Source: Bacteroidales bacterium
Lineage (GTDB): Bacteria > Bacteroidota > Bacteroidia > Bacteroidales > UBA12077
Direction of reading: 5' to 3'
NCBI GenBank assembly: GCA_030600625.1
Contig: JAUVLS010000084.1
Coordinates: 1 to 6,383, forward strand
DNA: 6,383 nucleotides
The notes below the pieces were generated by a model. The model searched no databases. It was not told where the DNA came from and saw only the letters and a list, made by a program, of their open reading frames with translations. Made by a program: the position numbers and the translations under genes. Position 1 is the stretch's first letter. Each line of letters opens with the position of its first letter. Positions 1-6,258 of this stretch are shown here, in pieces.

Positions 1-357
1 TTTTTCAATATTATTACTCAAACAGAGATTAACCACATTTTCGGTTCCATGCACATTGGCATTTATCAACTGGTTTTTGTCTTTACCATCAAAAGAAACT
101 ATAGCTGCACAGTGGTACACATTTTTAATGTCAGAGAATGCTTGTTCCAATGAATATAAATCAAGAATATCACCCTCAACCCAATCAATCTTTTGAATTA
201 ATTTTTCAGAATCATCCGAATAATACGAAAATATTTTCTTTACCAAGTCGATCTTTTTACTATTGCGAATTAGCGCTCTAACCGATTTGCCTTTTTTTGT
301 CAGCTCATATAATAAATGTGATCCAACGAGGCCTGTACCACCTGTAACTAAAATCAT
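1..357 (-). CDS. NAD-dependent epimerase/dehydratase (extended SDR), N-terminal 119 residues, 3' end beyond window
   Basis: Translating the minus strand from the ATG at 357-355 gives an open frame to the window edge. It begins MILVTGGTGLVGSHLL, the glycine-rich Rossmann nucleotide-binding loop (GGTGLVG, residues 6-12) of extended short-chain dehydrogenases. Further along are an acidic GDILD segment (62-66), a strand ending in YHCAA (81-85) that normally packs against NAD(P), and NANVHGTENVVNLCL (99-113), which matches the family's usual 'N-V-x-G-T-x-N-V' helix. The catalytic Tyr-x-x-x-Lys would lie beyond the edge, so activity and substrate cannot be judged. The family acts on nucleotide sugars, dihydroflavonol-like ketones or sterol-like substrates in the cytoplasm. 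The start lies one base after the stop of the YhbP-like gene (TAA-A-ATG), so the two are almost certainly co-transcribed and probably translationally coupled. Family call is firm; specific substrate unknown. Confidence 0.92.
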   Translation of the reverse strand, partial: MILVTGGTGLVGSHLLYELTKKGKSVRALIRNSKKIDLVKKIFSYYSDDSEKLIQKIDWVEGDILDLYSLEQAFSDIKNVYHCAAIVSFDGKDKNQLINANVHGTENVVNLCLSNNIEK

Positions 358-358
358 T

Positions 359-805
359 TTATGAAATATTTTCTGATTCTTCTTTTCCCCAAATTAACTT
401 TTTACCAAAACCTAAACGGTTATCAGTAAATTTAAGAAAACTTAACTCAACAACCCACAAATTAGTTTTCATTAGCATAGCCACCGGAAATCTTTTCAGG
501 TATCTTGCTTTAACTTTTTTCAACAAATCGTCGTTTGGTTCATACATTTTACCCTGAAACTGTACTCCCTGTATTTTTCCTATTACATTCGTTTCTAAAA
601 CAATTGATCCCCCAACAATACTTTGGTTTAATGCATCTTGTGCATGCTTTGTTTCATGATCCGAAGTAAATACCAACATACTTTCATCTTCGAAATAAAC
701 ATAAAAGCAATTGGCAGAGTAAGGTATATTATTATGTGAAGTGGCTAATGTAAGTACGTGGTGTTTATTTATAAATTCTTTTATTCTTTTATCAATTTCA
801 TTCAT
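359..805 (-). CDS. YhbP-like UPF0306 protein, flavin-binding split-barrel (pyridoxamine phosphate oxidase-like)
   Basis: This 148-residue protein has the size and layout of E. coli YhbP (UPF0306). The N-terminal helix is followed by HHVLTLAT (15-22), the first barrel strand typical of PNPOx-like proteins. Then come ANCFYVYF (31-38), a TKHAQ motif (52-56), GVQFQG (about 80-85), RFPVAM (105-110) and the family's most distinctive stretch, KFTDNRLGFGKKLIW (125-139). These blocks resemble YhbP as I recall it from memory; no alignment was run. The fold usually binds FMN or a related cofactor, but the physiological reaction of YhbP proteins is not established, so it should not be called a pyridoxamine phosphate oxidase. 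It is predicted soluble and cytoplasmic, with no signal peptide. The ATG at 805-803 is the natural start; the leader is A/T-rich without a strong Shine-Dalgarno. It is the first gene of a pair with the epimerase, behind its own promoter candidate and a terminator that ends the upstream permease transcript. Confidence 0.88.
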   Translation of the reverse strand: MNEIDKRIKEFINKHHVLTLATSHNNIPYSANCFYVYFEDESMLVFTSDHETKHAQDALNQSIVGGSIVLETNVIGKIQGVQFQGKMYEPNDDLLKKVKARYLKRFPVAMLMKTNLWVVELSFLKFTDNRLGFGKKLIWGKEESENIS

Positions 806-839
806 TCTGTTACTAACAATTATTCTACTAAATAGTTTA

Positions 840-847
840 CAAAGCTA
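840..847 (-). promoter_or_regulatory. Candidate -7 promoter box (TAGCTTTG) for the YhbP-like/epimerase pair
   Basis: On the minus strand, 847-840 reads TAGCTTTG, a full match to the Bacteroidota -7 consensus TAnnTTTG. It sits 34 bases before the ATG at 805, giving a predicted leader of roughly 30 bases. The -33 element is weak: only a GTTTT run (868-864) lies upstream, inside the terminator stem, and the spacing is shorter than usual. The position is right for a promoter that restarts transcription after the permease terminator, but the motif is short in AT-rich DNA. Confidence 0.45.
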
Positions 848-863
848 AGTATAAATAATTTAT

Positions 864-897
864 AAAACCTAGGATGATGTATTTAGCCCTAGGTTTT
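864..897 (-). terminator. Intrinsic terminator after the FtsX-like permease gene
   Basis: AAAACCTAGG (864-873) and CCTAGGTTTT (888-897) form a perfect 10-bp stem around a 14-base loop. Read on the minus strand, the hairpin starts about 20 bases after the permease stop codon (920-918), and its 3' arm runs into TTTTATAAATTATTTAT, a T-rich tract. This is the expected form of a rho-independent terminator, although the tail is interrupted by A residues. It separates the permease from the YhbP-like gene and implies two transcription units on this strand. Confidence 0.7.
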
Positions 898-917
898 GCA
901 ATAAAAAAGCTCATAAT

Positions 918-3287
918 TTATTCGTATCTTAAACTCTCAACTGGATTTGCACGCGATGATTTTATAACCTGAATACTAATTGTTAGCATTGTTATTAGTA
1001 TTGACAATATCATAACCCAAAAAAGTTGAGAATAATTATCGGCTTGCTTATAGTAAGATGGATCGGCTTCCCCGGATAAAATCCCAAAAGGAATAGCAAT
1101 AAGATTAGCTATAAATATTAGTATAAAATACTCTTTCGCTAATTTAGCATATATTTGATATGATGTTGCACCTAATACCTTACGAATACCGATTTCTTTA
1201 ACTTTGCGTTTGCTGCTAAATGAAACCAAAGCAAACAAACCCATTATTGCTATTATAATTGATACAACAGAGAAAAAACCAAAAGTTTTAGCCATCCTTG
1301 AATATACCATATTTGTGCTATTGTTCGTATTTTCATCGAAAGGACCTAGTTCAAAATTTCTATCGGGGAAGAAATCTTCAAGAACAATTTTAACTTCTTT
1401 TATTGTTTCCTTGTTAGATATATCAGTTAGCCTAATATCTATATTTTTATCGTGTGTGAGATAACCAGGATGATGATATAAAAAATACGGTTTAATTTTC
1501 ATATAAGGAGATTGCTCATGAAAATCCTCCATTACACCAATAATGGTATAATTTAAATCCCAAACCCTTTTCCCAATAGCTTCCTCTACGGTCCAACCTG
1601 CAACTTTTATAAAGGTTTCATTTACTATGCACGCACTAGAATCTGTGGCTCTATCAGGATCAAAATGTCTTCCTGCTATTAACTCAATTTTTAAAGTATT
1701 TAAGAAAGTAGCATAAGCTCTATTGTATCTACAATTCAATTTTTCTCCTTCAGGAGCTCCCTCCCAATTCATTGTATGTCCCCACGAGCTGTAAAAAGGA
1801 GTATTATAGGATATTGATGCTTCTTCTACATCGGGAATCTTCAATAAGTCATCACGCAAAGCCGAAAACTCATTTATTTTTACCTTATCTGTTTCTTTTG
1901 TTGTACATATAAGCAAATTCTGATTTTCAAATCCTAAATCTTTATTTTGGAAATAGTTAAATTGACCCAAAACACCTAGGGTTGTTATTACGAATATAAT
2001 TGACATTACTAATTGGAATACTATTAATCCTTTACGCATTGATACCTTTTTTATTCGATTACTTTCGAATAATTGATTTTTAATAATTAGTAAAGGATTC
2101 AATGATGATAAAACCAAAGAAGGGTAAAGACCTGACAATATTCCTGTAAGACTTGTTATCCCAATTATAAATAATGTAAACGGCCAATCTTCAAAATACT
2201 TTATTTCAAGAGGAACCGATACTATTCGAGCAAATAATGGTAAAGCTGCTTCTGTAATAGTAAATGCAATAAGTAAAGCAATAAAAACAAATATTAGCGA
2301 TTCTCCCAAAAACTGCTTCATTAAACTAATTCTTGAACAACCCACAATCTTTTTTACACCTATTTCTTTTGCTCGAGTTAATGAATAGGCTGTAGTAAGA
2401 TTTATGAAATTTATAGCTGCTAATAGCAAAGTAAACAATCCGACAGTACCATATAGAAAAATAGCAATCCAATATCCATCATCGCTCCCCTGTTTCAAAT
2501 GAATCATCCATATTGGCTTAATTTGTATTTCATCAACGCGATCCTTAATATAATCATCCAATAAAAATTTTATTTTACTTTCAAATATCTCTGCATCAAC
2601 ACTTTCTTTTAACTTAACATAAACCCTCGTACTATGCCAATTCCAATGATCAAAATAATCTTCATTATAAACGCTCTTATAAGTTGTGAACGAAAGAAGA
2701 TAACTTGGACGTGCATTAGAATTAAAAGGGATGTCTTCAATTACAGCCGAAACTTGATAGGTTCTTTTACTATCTACCAAAATATTTTGTCCAATTGGAT
2801 CCTCTTCCGGGAACAATTTTTTGGCTATTGTTTCTGTCAAAACAATTTTCATTGGTGCATCAAGGGCTGTTTCTTTATTCCCTTCAATAAAGTTTATCTT
2901 AAATAAATCAAAAATATCAGGATTTGCGTAGTATCCATAGCCTTCATAAAAAGTTCTTTCTTTAGTAGATGATAAATATTCACCCCTAATCTCACAAATG
3001 GCAATTGCTTCTTCAACCTCAGCATATTTATCTTCTAACTCTATACTAACAAGGGCAGGCAATTGGTTCCAAGTTGTGGTTTCATTTGCAGAACTGACCA
3101 TTTGCTCAATCCTGTATATTCTCTCGTGGTCTTTATGATATGTATCGTAGCCCGATTCGTACTTAACAAAAAGGCTAAGCATAATAAAGGCTGCTAAACC
3201 AACTGAAAGACCAAAAATGTTTATGATGGAGTAAACTCCATTTTTAAAAAAATTTCTAATTACCAATAATAAAAAGTTTCTTAACAT
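918..3287 (-). CDS. FtsX/MacB-type ABC transporter permease, two-domain, 8 predicted TM segments
   Basis: The 789-residue protein is an internally duplicated FtsX-like permease of the kind common in Bacteroidota. The first half has TM1 (about 18-41), a large extracytoplasmic MacB periplasmic core-like domain (about 43-270), and TM2-TM4 (273-297, 329-352, 369-392). The second half repeats this with TM5 (420-443), a second periplasmic domain (about 445-668) and TM6-TM8 (670-690, 719-739, 756-775). The cytoplasmic coupling motif after TM2, RAKEIGVKKIVG (305-316), recurs after TM6 as RKVKEIGIRKVLG (694-706), and the C-terminus NPVESLRYE is typical of the family. Such permeases couple ATP hydrolysis by a separate ATPase to movements across the envelope: efflux, lipoprotein release, or signalling. 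No ATPase motif is present in this protein or window, and the substrate is unknown. I prefer the ATG at 3287-3285 over an in-frame TTG three codons upstream (3296), because the ATG has a GAGAAAT leader. The gene is divergent from the two-component operon, which suggests it is that system's target. Confidence 0.9.
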   Translation of the reverse strand: MLRNFLLLVIRNFFKNGVYSIINIFGLSVGLAAFIMLSLFVKYESGYDTYHKDHERIYRIEQMVSSANETTTWNQLPALVSIELEDKYAEVEEAIAICEIRGEYLSSTKERTFYEGYGYYANPDIFDLFKINFIEGNKETALDAPMKIVLTETIAKKLFPEEDPIGQNILVDSKRTYQVSAVIEDIPFNSNARPSYLLSFTTYKSVYNEDYFDHWNWHSTRVYVKLKESVDAEIFESKIKFLLDDYIKDRVDEIQIKPIWMIHLKQGSDDGYWIAIFLYGTVGLFTLLLAAINFINLTTAYSLTRAKEIGVKKIVGCSRISLMKQFLGESLIFVFIALLIAFTITEAALPLFARIVSVPLEIKYFEDWPFTLFIIGITSLTGILSGLYPSLVLSSLNPLLIIKNQLFESNRIKKVSMRKGLIVFQLVMSIIFVITTLGVLGQFNYFQNKDLGFENQNLLICTTKETDKVKINEFSALRDDLLKIPDVEEASISYNTPFYSSWGHTMNWEGAPEGEKLNCRYNRAYATFLNTLKIELIAGRHFDPDRATDSSACIVNETFIKVAGWTVEEAIGKRVWDLNYTIIGVMEDFHEQSPYMKIKPYFLYHHPGYLTHDKNIDIRLTDISNKETIKEVKIVLEDFFPDRNFELGPFDENTNNSTNMVYSRMAKTFGFFSVVSIIIAIMGLFALVSFSSKRKVKEIGIRKVLGATSYQIYAKLAKEYFILIFIANLIAIPFGILSGEADPSYYKQADNYSQLFWVMILSILITMLTISIQVIKSSRANPVESLRYE

Positions 3288-3315
3288 ATTTCTCAAATTT
3301 AATTATTCAAGGCTA

Positions 3316-3336
3316 TAATGCCAATCTTAATGCCAA
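3316..3336 (-). promoter_or_regulatory. Candidate sigma-54 (-24/-12) promoter for the permease gene, within a direct repeat
   Basis: On the minus strand 3335-3321 reads TGGCAT-TAAGA-TTGG. This matches the sigma-54 consensus TGGCAY-N5-TTGC except for the last base of the -12 element (G instead of C). The -24 GG lies at 3334-3333 and the -12 position at 3322-3321, predicting a start near 3310 and a leader of about 23 bases to the ATG at 3287. The motif is built from two copies of TTGGCATTA (3336-3328 and 3324-3316) with a 12-base period. The adjacent gene encodes a sigma-54 activator, which makes this reading more credible. The -12 mismatch is the main weakness. Confidence 0.45.
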
Positions 3337-3387
3337 ATATTTATTTTTTTGATAAACAACCACTTATACTTAAAATGTGTTTTGTGT

Positions 3388-3406
3388 GTGGGAAATATTT
3401 TCTCAC
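3388..3406. promoter_or_regulatory. Dyad 1: candidate operator/enhancer site for the adjacent NtrC-family regulator
   Basis: GTGGGAAA (3388-3395), TAT, TTTCTCAC (3399-3406) is an 8+3+8 inverted repeat with one mismatched pair, centred at 3397. That is about 87 bases upstream of the predicted permease start site and about 60 bases before the regulator ATG. It shares TGGGAAA-N4-TTCYC with dyad 2. The binding protein is inferred from position only. Confidence 0.5.
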
Positions 3407-3411
3407 TTATT

Positions 3412-3426
3412 GGGAAAACAATTCCC
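3412..3426. promoter_or_regulatory. Dyad 2: second candidate activator site, 22 bp from dyad 1
   Basis: GGGAA (3412-3416), AACAA, TTCCC (3422-3426) is a perfect 5-bp-arm inverted repeat centred at 3419. The centre is 22 bp, about two helical turns, from that of dyad 1, so dimers bound to both would lie on the same DNA face. It is about 109 bases upstream of the predicted permease start site. It also sits between a poor -33 candidate (ATTG, 3409-3412) and a near-consensus -7 box (TACTTTTA, 3434-3441) for the regulator gene, so binding could repress that operon. Confidence 0.5.
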
Positions 3427-3433
3427 GTTTTTA

Positions 3434-3441
3434 TACTTTTA
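3434..3441 (+). promoter_or_regulatory. Weak -7 promoter candidate for the regulator-kinase operon
   Basis: TACTTTTA matches TAnnTTTG at all but the last position and lies 16 bases before the regulator ATG. A partial -33 element (ATTG, 3409-3412) is 21 bases upstream. Such boxes occur often by chance in AT-rich DNA, so this is only a possible start for the operon. Confidence 0.25.
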
Positions 3442-3457
3442 TCTAAATTTTGTTTTT

Positions 3458-4825
3458 ATGAAGAAATCTTCAACTCGTGTACTAATTGTTGACGACAACA
3501 CCGATATAATTGTTGCTCTTCAATTACTTTTGCGAAACAGTTGCAGCCTAACAGATTCCATTTCAGATCCGGGACAACTATACACAAAACTTGGAAAAGA
3601 AATATACGATGTAATTATTCTTGACATGAACTTTGTAGCTGGTTTAAATACCGGAAACGAAGGCTTTTTCTGGATGAAAGAAATTTTGAAGATGGATCAA
3701 GATATTTCAATTGTTTTTTTAACCGCTTTTGCTGAGCTTGAAAAAGCAGTACAAGCAATTCAAGATGGTGCTATTGATTACATCGAAAAACCCTGGGATG
3801 ATAATAAATTAATTACATCTGTAACACGTGCTGCTGAAATTACAAGATCAAAACGAGAAATAAAATCACTAAAAAAGATAAATAAAAATCTACGCTCAGA
3901 AATTAATCAAGATCAAAAATATTACGAAAGCACTTCGCCTGAAATAATTAAATTAATGTCGATGGCAGAAAAAGTTGCCAAAACTGACGCTAATATTCTC
4001 ATATTAGGTGAAAATGGAACAGGAAAAGAAGTGCTTGCAAGACAAATTCATTTACAATCTAATCGAAACGAAAATATATTTATTTCTGTTGATTTAGGTA
4101 CAATACCTGACACCTTATTTGAATCTGAACTATTTGGATATGAAAAAGGGGCATTCACAGATGCAAAAGAGTCAAAACCGGGCAAGCTTGAACCAGCATC
4201 AGGCGGAACTTTATTTCTTGATGAAATTGGGAATCTAAACCTCGAGGCTCAAAAAAAATTGTTAACTACAATTCAAAACAAAAAAATAATTCCAGTTGGT
4301 TCTTCTAAAGAAATTCATATTGATGTTAGATTAATTACAGCCACAAATCTAGATTTGTTTTATGCCTGTGAGAATAGATTATTTAGAGAAGATCTACTTT
4401 ACAGAATAAATACTGTTACCATTGAAATACCTCCATTAAGAAACAGACCGGAGGATATAGAAGGATTATCAAATCATTTTCTAAAATTAATGAGTGATAA
4501 ATATCAAAAGTCAATAAATGGAATATCAGAAAAAGGATTAAAATATTTACAAACTTACAGCTGGCCAGGAAACATTCGTGAATTACAGCATGCCATAGAA
4601 AAAGCAGTTATATTAAGCGAAACCAAGGTTCTTGATGAAACTGATTTTACGTTTAGAAAAAATTCTTCCCCAAGTGCATTTGAGTCCTTAGATTTAGAAG
4701 ATAACGAAGTTCGAATTATACAGGCAGCTCTCAAAAAACATAATAATAATTACACCGAAGCAGCCAATGAATTAGGCATTACTCGCCGGACACTATATAA
4801 TAAAATCAAAAAATATGATTTTTAA
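3458..4825 (+). CDS. NtrC-family sigma-54-dependent response regulator (REC-AAA+-Fis HTH)
   Basis: The 455-residue protein is a complete bacterial enhancer-binding protein. The receiver domain (about 6-122) has the acidic pair D12-D13, phosphoacceptor D56 (IILDMNF), T89 (FLTAF) and K111 (EKPW). A charged, probably coiled-coil linker (about 127-155) leads to the sigma-54-contacting AAA+ domain (about 157-390). This has Walker A GENGTGKE (184-191), the sigma-54 loop GAFTDA (231-236, usually GAFTGA), Walker B GGTLFLDEIG (249-258), the FREDLLYRI arginine-finger region, and WPGNIREL (369-376). The Fis-type helix-turn-helix occupies the last ~40 residues (TEAANELGITRRTLYNKIKKY). It should act in the cytoplasm as a phosphorylation-controlled activator of sigma-54 promoters. 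I start at the ATG at 3458: the open frame extends upstream to 3377, but those 27 residues are hydrophobic, not receiver-like, and would cover the dyads. The partner kinase gene overlaps its 3' end, and the permease opposite is the likely target. Confidence 0.95.
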   Translation: MKKSSTRVLIVDDNTDIIVALQLLLRNSCSLTDSISDPGQLYTKLGKEIYDVIILDMNFVAGLNTGNEGFFWMKEILKMDQDISIVFLTAFAELEKAVQAIQDGAIDYIEKPWDDNKLITSVTRAAEITRSKREIKSLKKINKNLRSEINQDQKYYESTSPEIIKLMSMAEKVAKTDANILILGENGTGKEVLARQIHLQSNRNENIFISVDLGTIPDTLFESELFGYEKGAFTDAKESKPGKLEPASGGTLFLDEIGNLNLEAQKKLLTTIQNKKIIPVGSSKEIHIDVRLITATNLDLFYACENRLFREDLLYRINTVTIEIPPLRNRPEDIEGLSNHFLKLMSDKYQKSINGISEKGLKYLQTYSWPGNIRELQHAIEKAVILSETKVLDETDFTFRKNSSPSAFESLDLEDNEVRIIQAALKKHNNNYTEAANELGITRRTLYNKIKKYDF

Positions 4826-6170
4826 CCGATTTAATATAAACCTTATAATCATTTGTATTTTAATTGCGATTACCGGGATTGCTTTGGTTGAAGTTTGGAC
4901 TAATGTTGATTATCGAATTGCAAAATTAACTGTAAGCATATTATGGATTAGCTTAATTATTTTGCTAATTAATTACGTGAATAAAACCAATCGCAGTTTA
5001 AAACAATTTCTAGATAGTTTGCGATATAACGACTATATAAACGCCGATGCTGTTTCAAGCAAATCATTTAAAGAATTGAATTTTAGTTTTAACGAAATAA
5101 TTCGTTACGTGCGTTTAGCTGAACTTGAAAAAGAAAGTACACATCACTATTTGCGACAATTATTAGATCAAATGCCAACGGGGATTATTGCTTCAGATAA
5201 GCAAGATAAAGTAGAAATAATTAATCGTGCCGGCTTAAAAATTCTGGAATTTAATTCACTATCAAACTTATCACAACTCGATAATTTACAAAAAGACCTA
5301 AGCTTGGAACTAAAAGATTTAACTGCTTTAAAGAAAAAAGTAATTAGCATACAAACTAAGAGTGGACTAAAAAGTATATTATTCAGAAAAAAAGAGATTG
5401 TGATTAACAGTCGTAAAATTCAGATTATATCATTTGAAAATATTCGCTCCGAACTTGACCTTGAAGAAGAAAAAGCATGGCAAAAAATATTTAGAGTTCT
5501 TACTCATGAGATTATGAATTCAATTGCTCCTATTAGATCACTAACATCTTCGGTATTAAAAATATTTCTAAATAATGATCAAATTAGAACTCTCAAGCAA
5601 TTAAACAAGGATGATATTGGTTTCGCTGTTACAGGATTAAAAAGCATTGACAATAGAAATATTGGATTAACTAATTTTGTTGCCGATTTTAAAAAACTCA
5701 TGCGAATTCCTGAACCAAAAAAAGAACAAATTGAAGTTAATCAGTTTTTTGACGAAATCTTTCCTTTATTATTAGAGCTTTGTGCTCCAAAAAAAATCCA
5801 TTTAAACTATGCCAAATTAAAAAATCCGGTTTCATTACTTATCGACAAGGAACAAATTACACAAGTATTAATAAACTTGGTTAAAAATGCTGTTGAAGCT
5901 ATATCTGTAGAGGGTGGTTCAATTAAAATTAAGGTAAATTCTAACTCTGAAAATCTAAGTTTAACTATTTCCGATAATGGTTCAGGCATTCCTAAAGATG
6001 TTTTATCGGAAGTCTTTATACCCTTTTTTACCACAAAAAAAGAAGGATCGGGAATTGGGTTAAGTATTTCAAAACAAATAATGCGCAATCATAGTGGTGA
6101 GATTAGGATTACATCTGAGGAAAATAAAGGATCTAAATGTGAATTAGTGTTCCCCTTATTAAATTTTTAA
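4815..6170 (+). CDS. NtrY-like membrane-bound sensor histidine kinase with PAS domain
   Basis: The 451-residue kinase begins with two predicted membrane helices (about 8-27 and 37-55) joined by only about nine residues, so it lacks an extracytoplasmic sensor domain. A HAMP-like linker (about 56-105) and a PAS-like segment (about 105-205, with DQMPTGIIASD at 118-128) follow. The dimerisation/phosphoacceptor box is RVLTHEIMNSIAPI with H231; the HExxN arrangement fits the (E/D)xx(T/N) motif linked to phosphatase activity in HisKA kinases, so it may be bifunctional. The ATPase domain has the N box NAVEAI (N358), SDNGSGIP (D387), FFTTKKEGSGIGLSI (G2 box 411-416) and a normal C-terminus. It should autophosphorylate and pass phosphate to D56 of the regulator. 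The ATG at 4815 lies inside the regulator's last codons (11-bp overlap), which implies translational coupling. The signal is unknown; the architecture suggests sensing in the membrane, in the cytoplasm, or through a partner protein. Confidence 0.94.
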   Translation: MIFNRFNINLIIICILIAITGIALVEVWTNVDYRIAKLTVSILWISLIILLINYVNKTNRSLKQFLDSLRYNDYINADAVSSKSFKELNFSFNEIIRYVRLAELEKESTHHYLRQLLDQMPTGIIASDKQDKVEIINRAGLKILEFNSLSNLSQLDNLQKDLSLELKDLTALKKKVISIQTKSGLKSILFRKKEIVINSRKIQIISFENIRSELDLEEEKAWQKIFRVLTHEIMNSIAPIRSLTSSVLKIFLNNDQIRTLKQLNKDDIGFAVTGLKSIDNRNIGLTNFVADFKKLMRIPEPKKEQIEVNQFFDEIFPLLLELCAPKKIHLNYAKLKNPVSLLIDKEQITQVLINLVKNAVEAISVEGGSIKIKVNSNSENLSLTISDNGSGIPKDVLSEVFIPFFTTKKEGSGIGLSISKQIMRNHSGEIRITSEENKGSKCELVFPLLNF

Positions 6171-6199
6171 TTGCTTTCAAATCTTACGAATGAAATTCC

Positions 6200-6230
6200 T
6201 TTGCTAATCATGTAAATCTTCATAAATTCG
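6200..6230 (+). promoter_or_regulatory. Bacteroidota-type promoter for the riboflavin synthase gene
   Basis: TTTG (6200-6203) is followed after exactly 19 bases by TAAATTCG (6223-6230), which matches TAnnTTTG at seven of eight positions. The spacing is that expected for the primary sigma factor of Bacteroidota. Predicted transcription would start near 6235, leaving a leader of about 25 bases before the ATG at 6259. That is too short for an FMN riboswitch. No convincing terminator hairpin is seen between the kinase stop (6170) and this promoter. Confidence 0.6.
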
Positions 6231-6258
6231 CAGAAATTTAACACTTAAAATTACGATT

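Noticed and set aside
1204..1464. Plus-strand open frame inside the permease gene (also 2634-2906)
   Set aside because: Both lie antisense within a well-supported gene, encode low-complexity sequence without recognisable motifs, and are shadows of it.
3288..3296. TTG start codon for the permease, three codons before the ATG
   Set aside because: The ATG at 3287 gives the typical N-terminus of the family and has a GAG-containing leader directly upstream; a TTG start is less likely.
3294..3301. Perfect TAnnTTTG box (TAAATTTG, minus strand) as a primary promoter for the permease
   Set aside because: It ends only six bases before the ATG, so the transcript would be almost leaderless. The -33 match is TTGG at best. 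The sigma-54-like element gives a normal leader, although this alternative is not excluded.
3388..3426. The two dyads as transcription terminators
   Set aside because: They lie between two divergent gene starts, where no transcript needs to end, and dyad 2 has only a short stem. Their shared sequence and helical spacing fit protein binding better.
3377..3457. N-terminal extension of the response regulator from an upstream ATG
   Set aside because: The 27 extra residues are hydrophobic and do not resemble any receiver-domain start, and the stretch contains both dyads. The ATG at 3458 begins a standard receiver domain.
5168..5350. Minus-strand open frames within the kinase gene (also 5807-6088)
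   Set aside because: They are antisense to conserved PAS and ATPase coding sequence and show no family resemblance.
6223..6240. Inverted repeat TAAATT-CGCAGA-AATTTA before the riboflavin synthase gene
   Set aside because: The arms are six bases of almost pure A/T, likely by chance in this DNA, and one arm overlaps the -7 box. No reason to call an operator or terminator.
6171..6258. FMN riboswitch before riboflavin synthase
   Set aside because: Only 88 bases are available, the predicted leader is about 25 bases, and no RFN-type conserved stems are seen.
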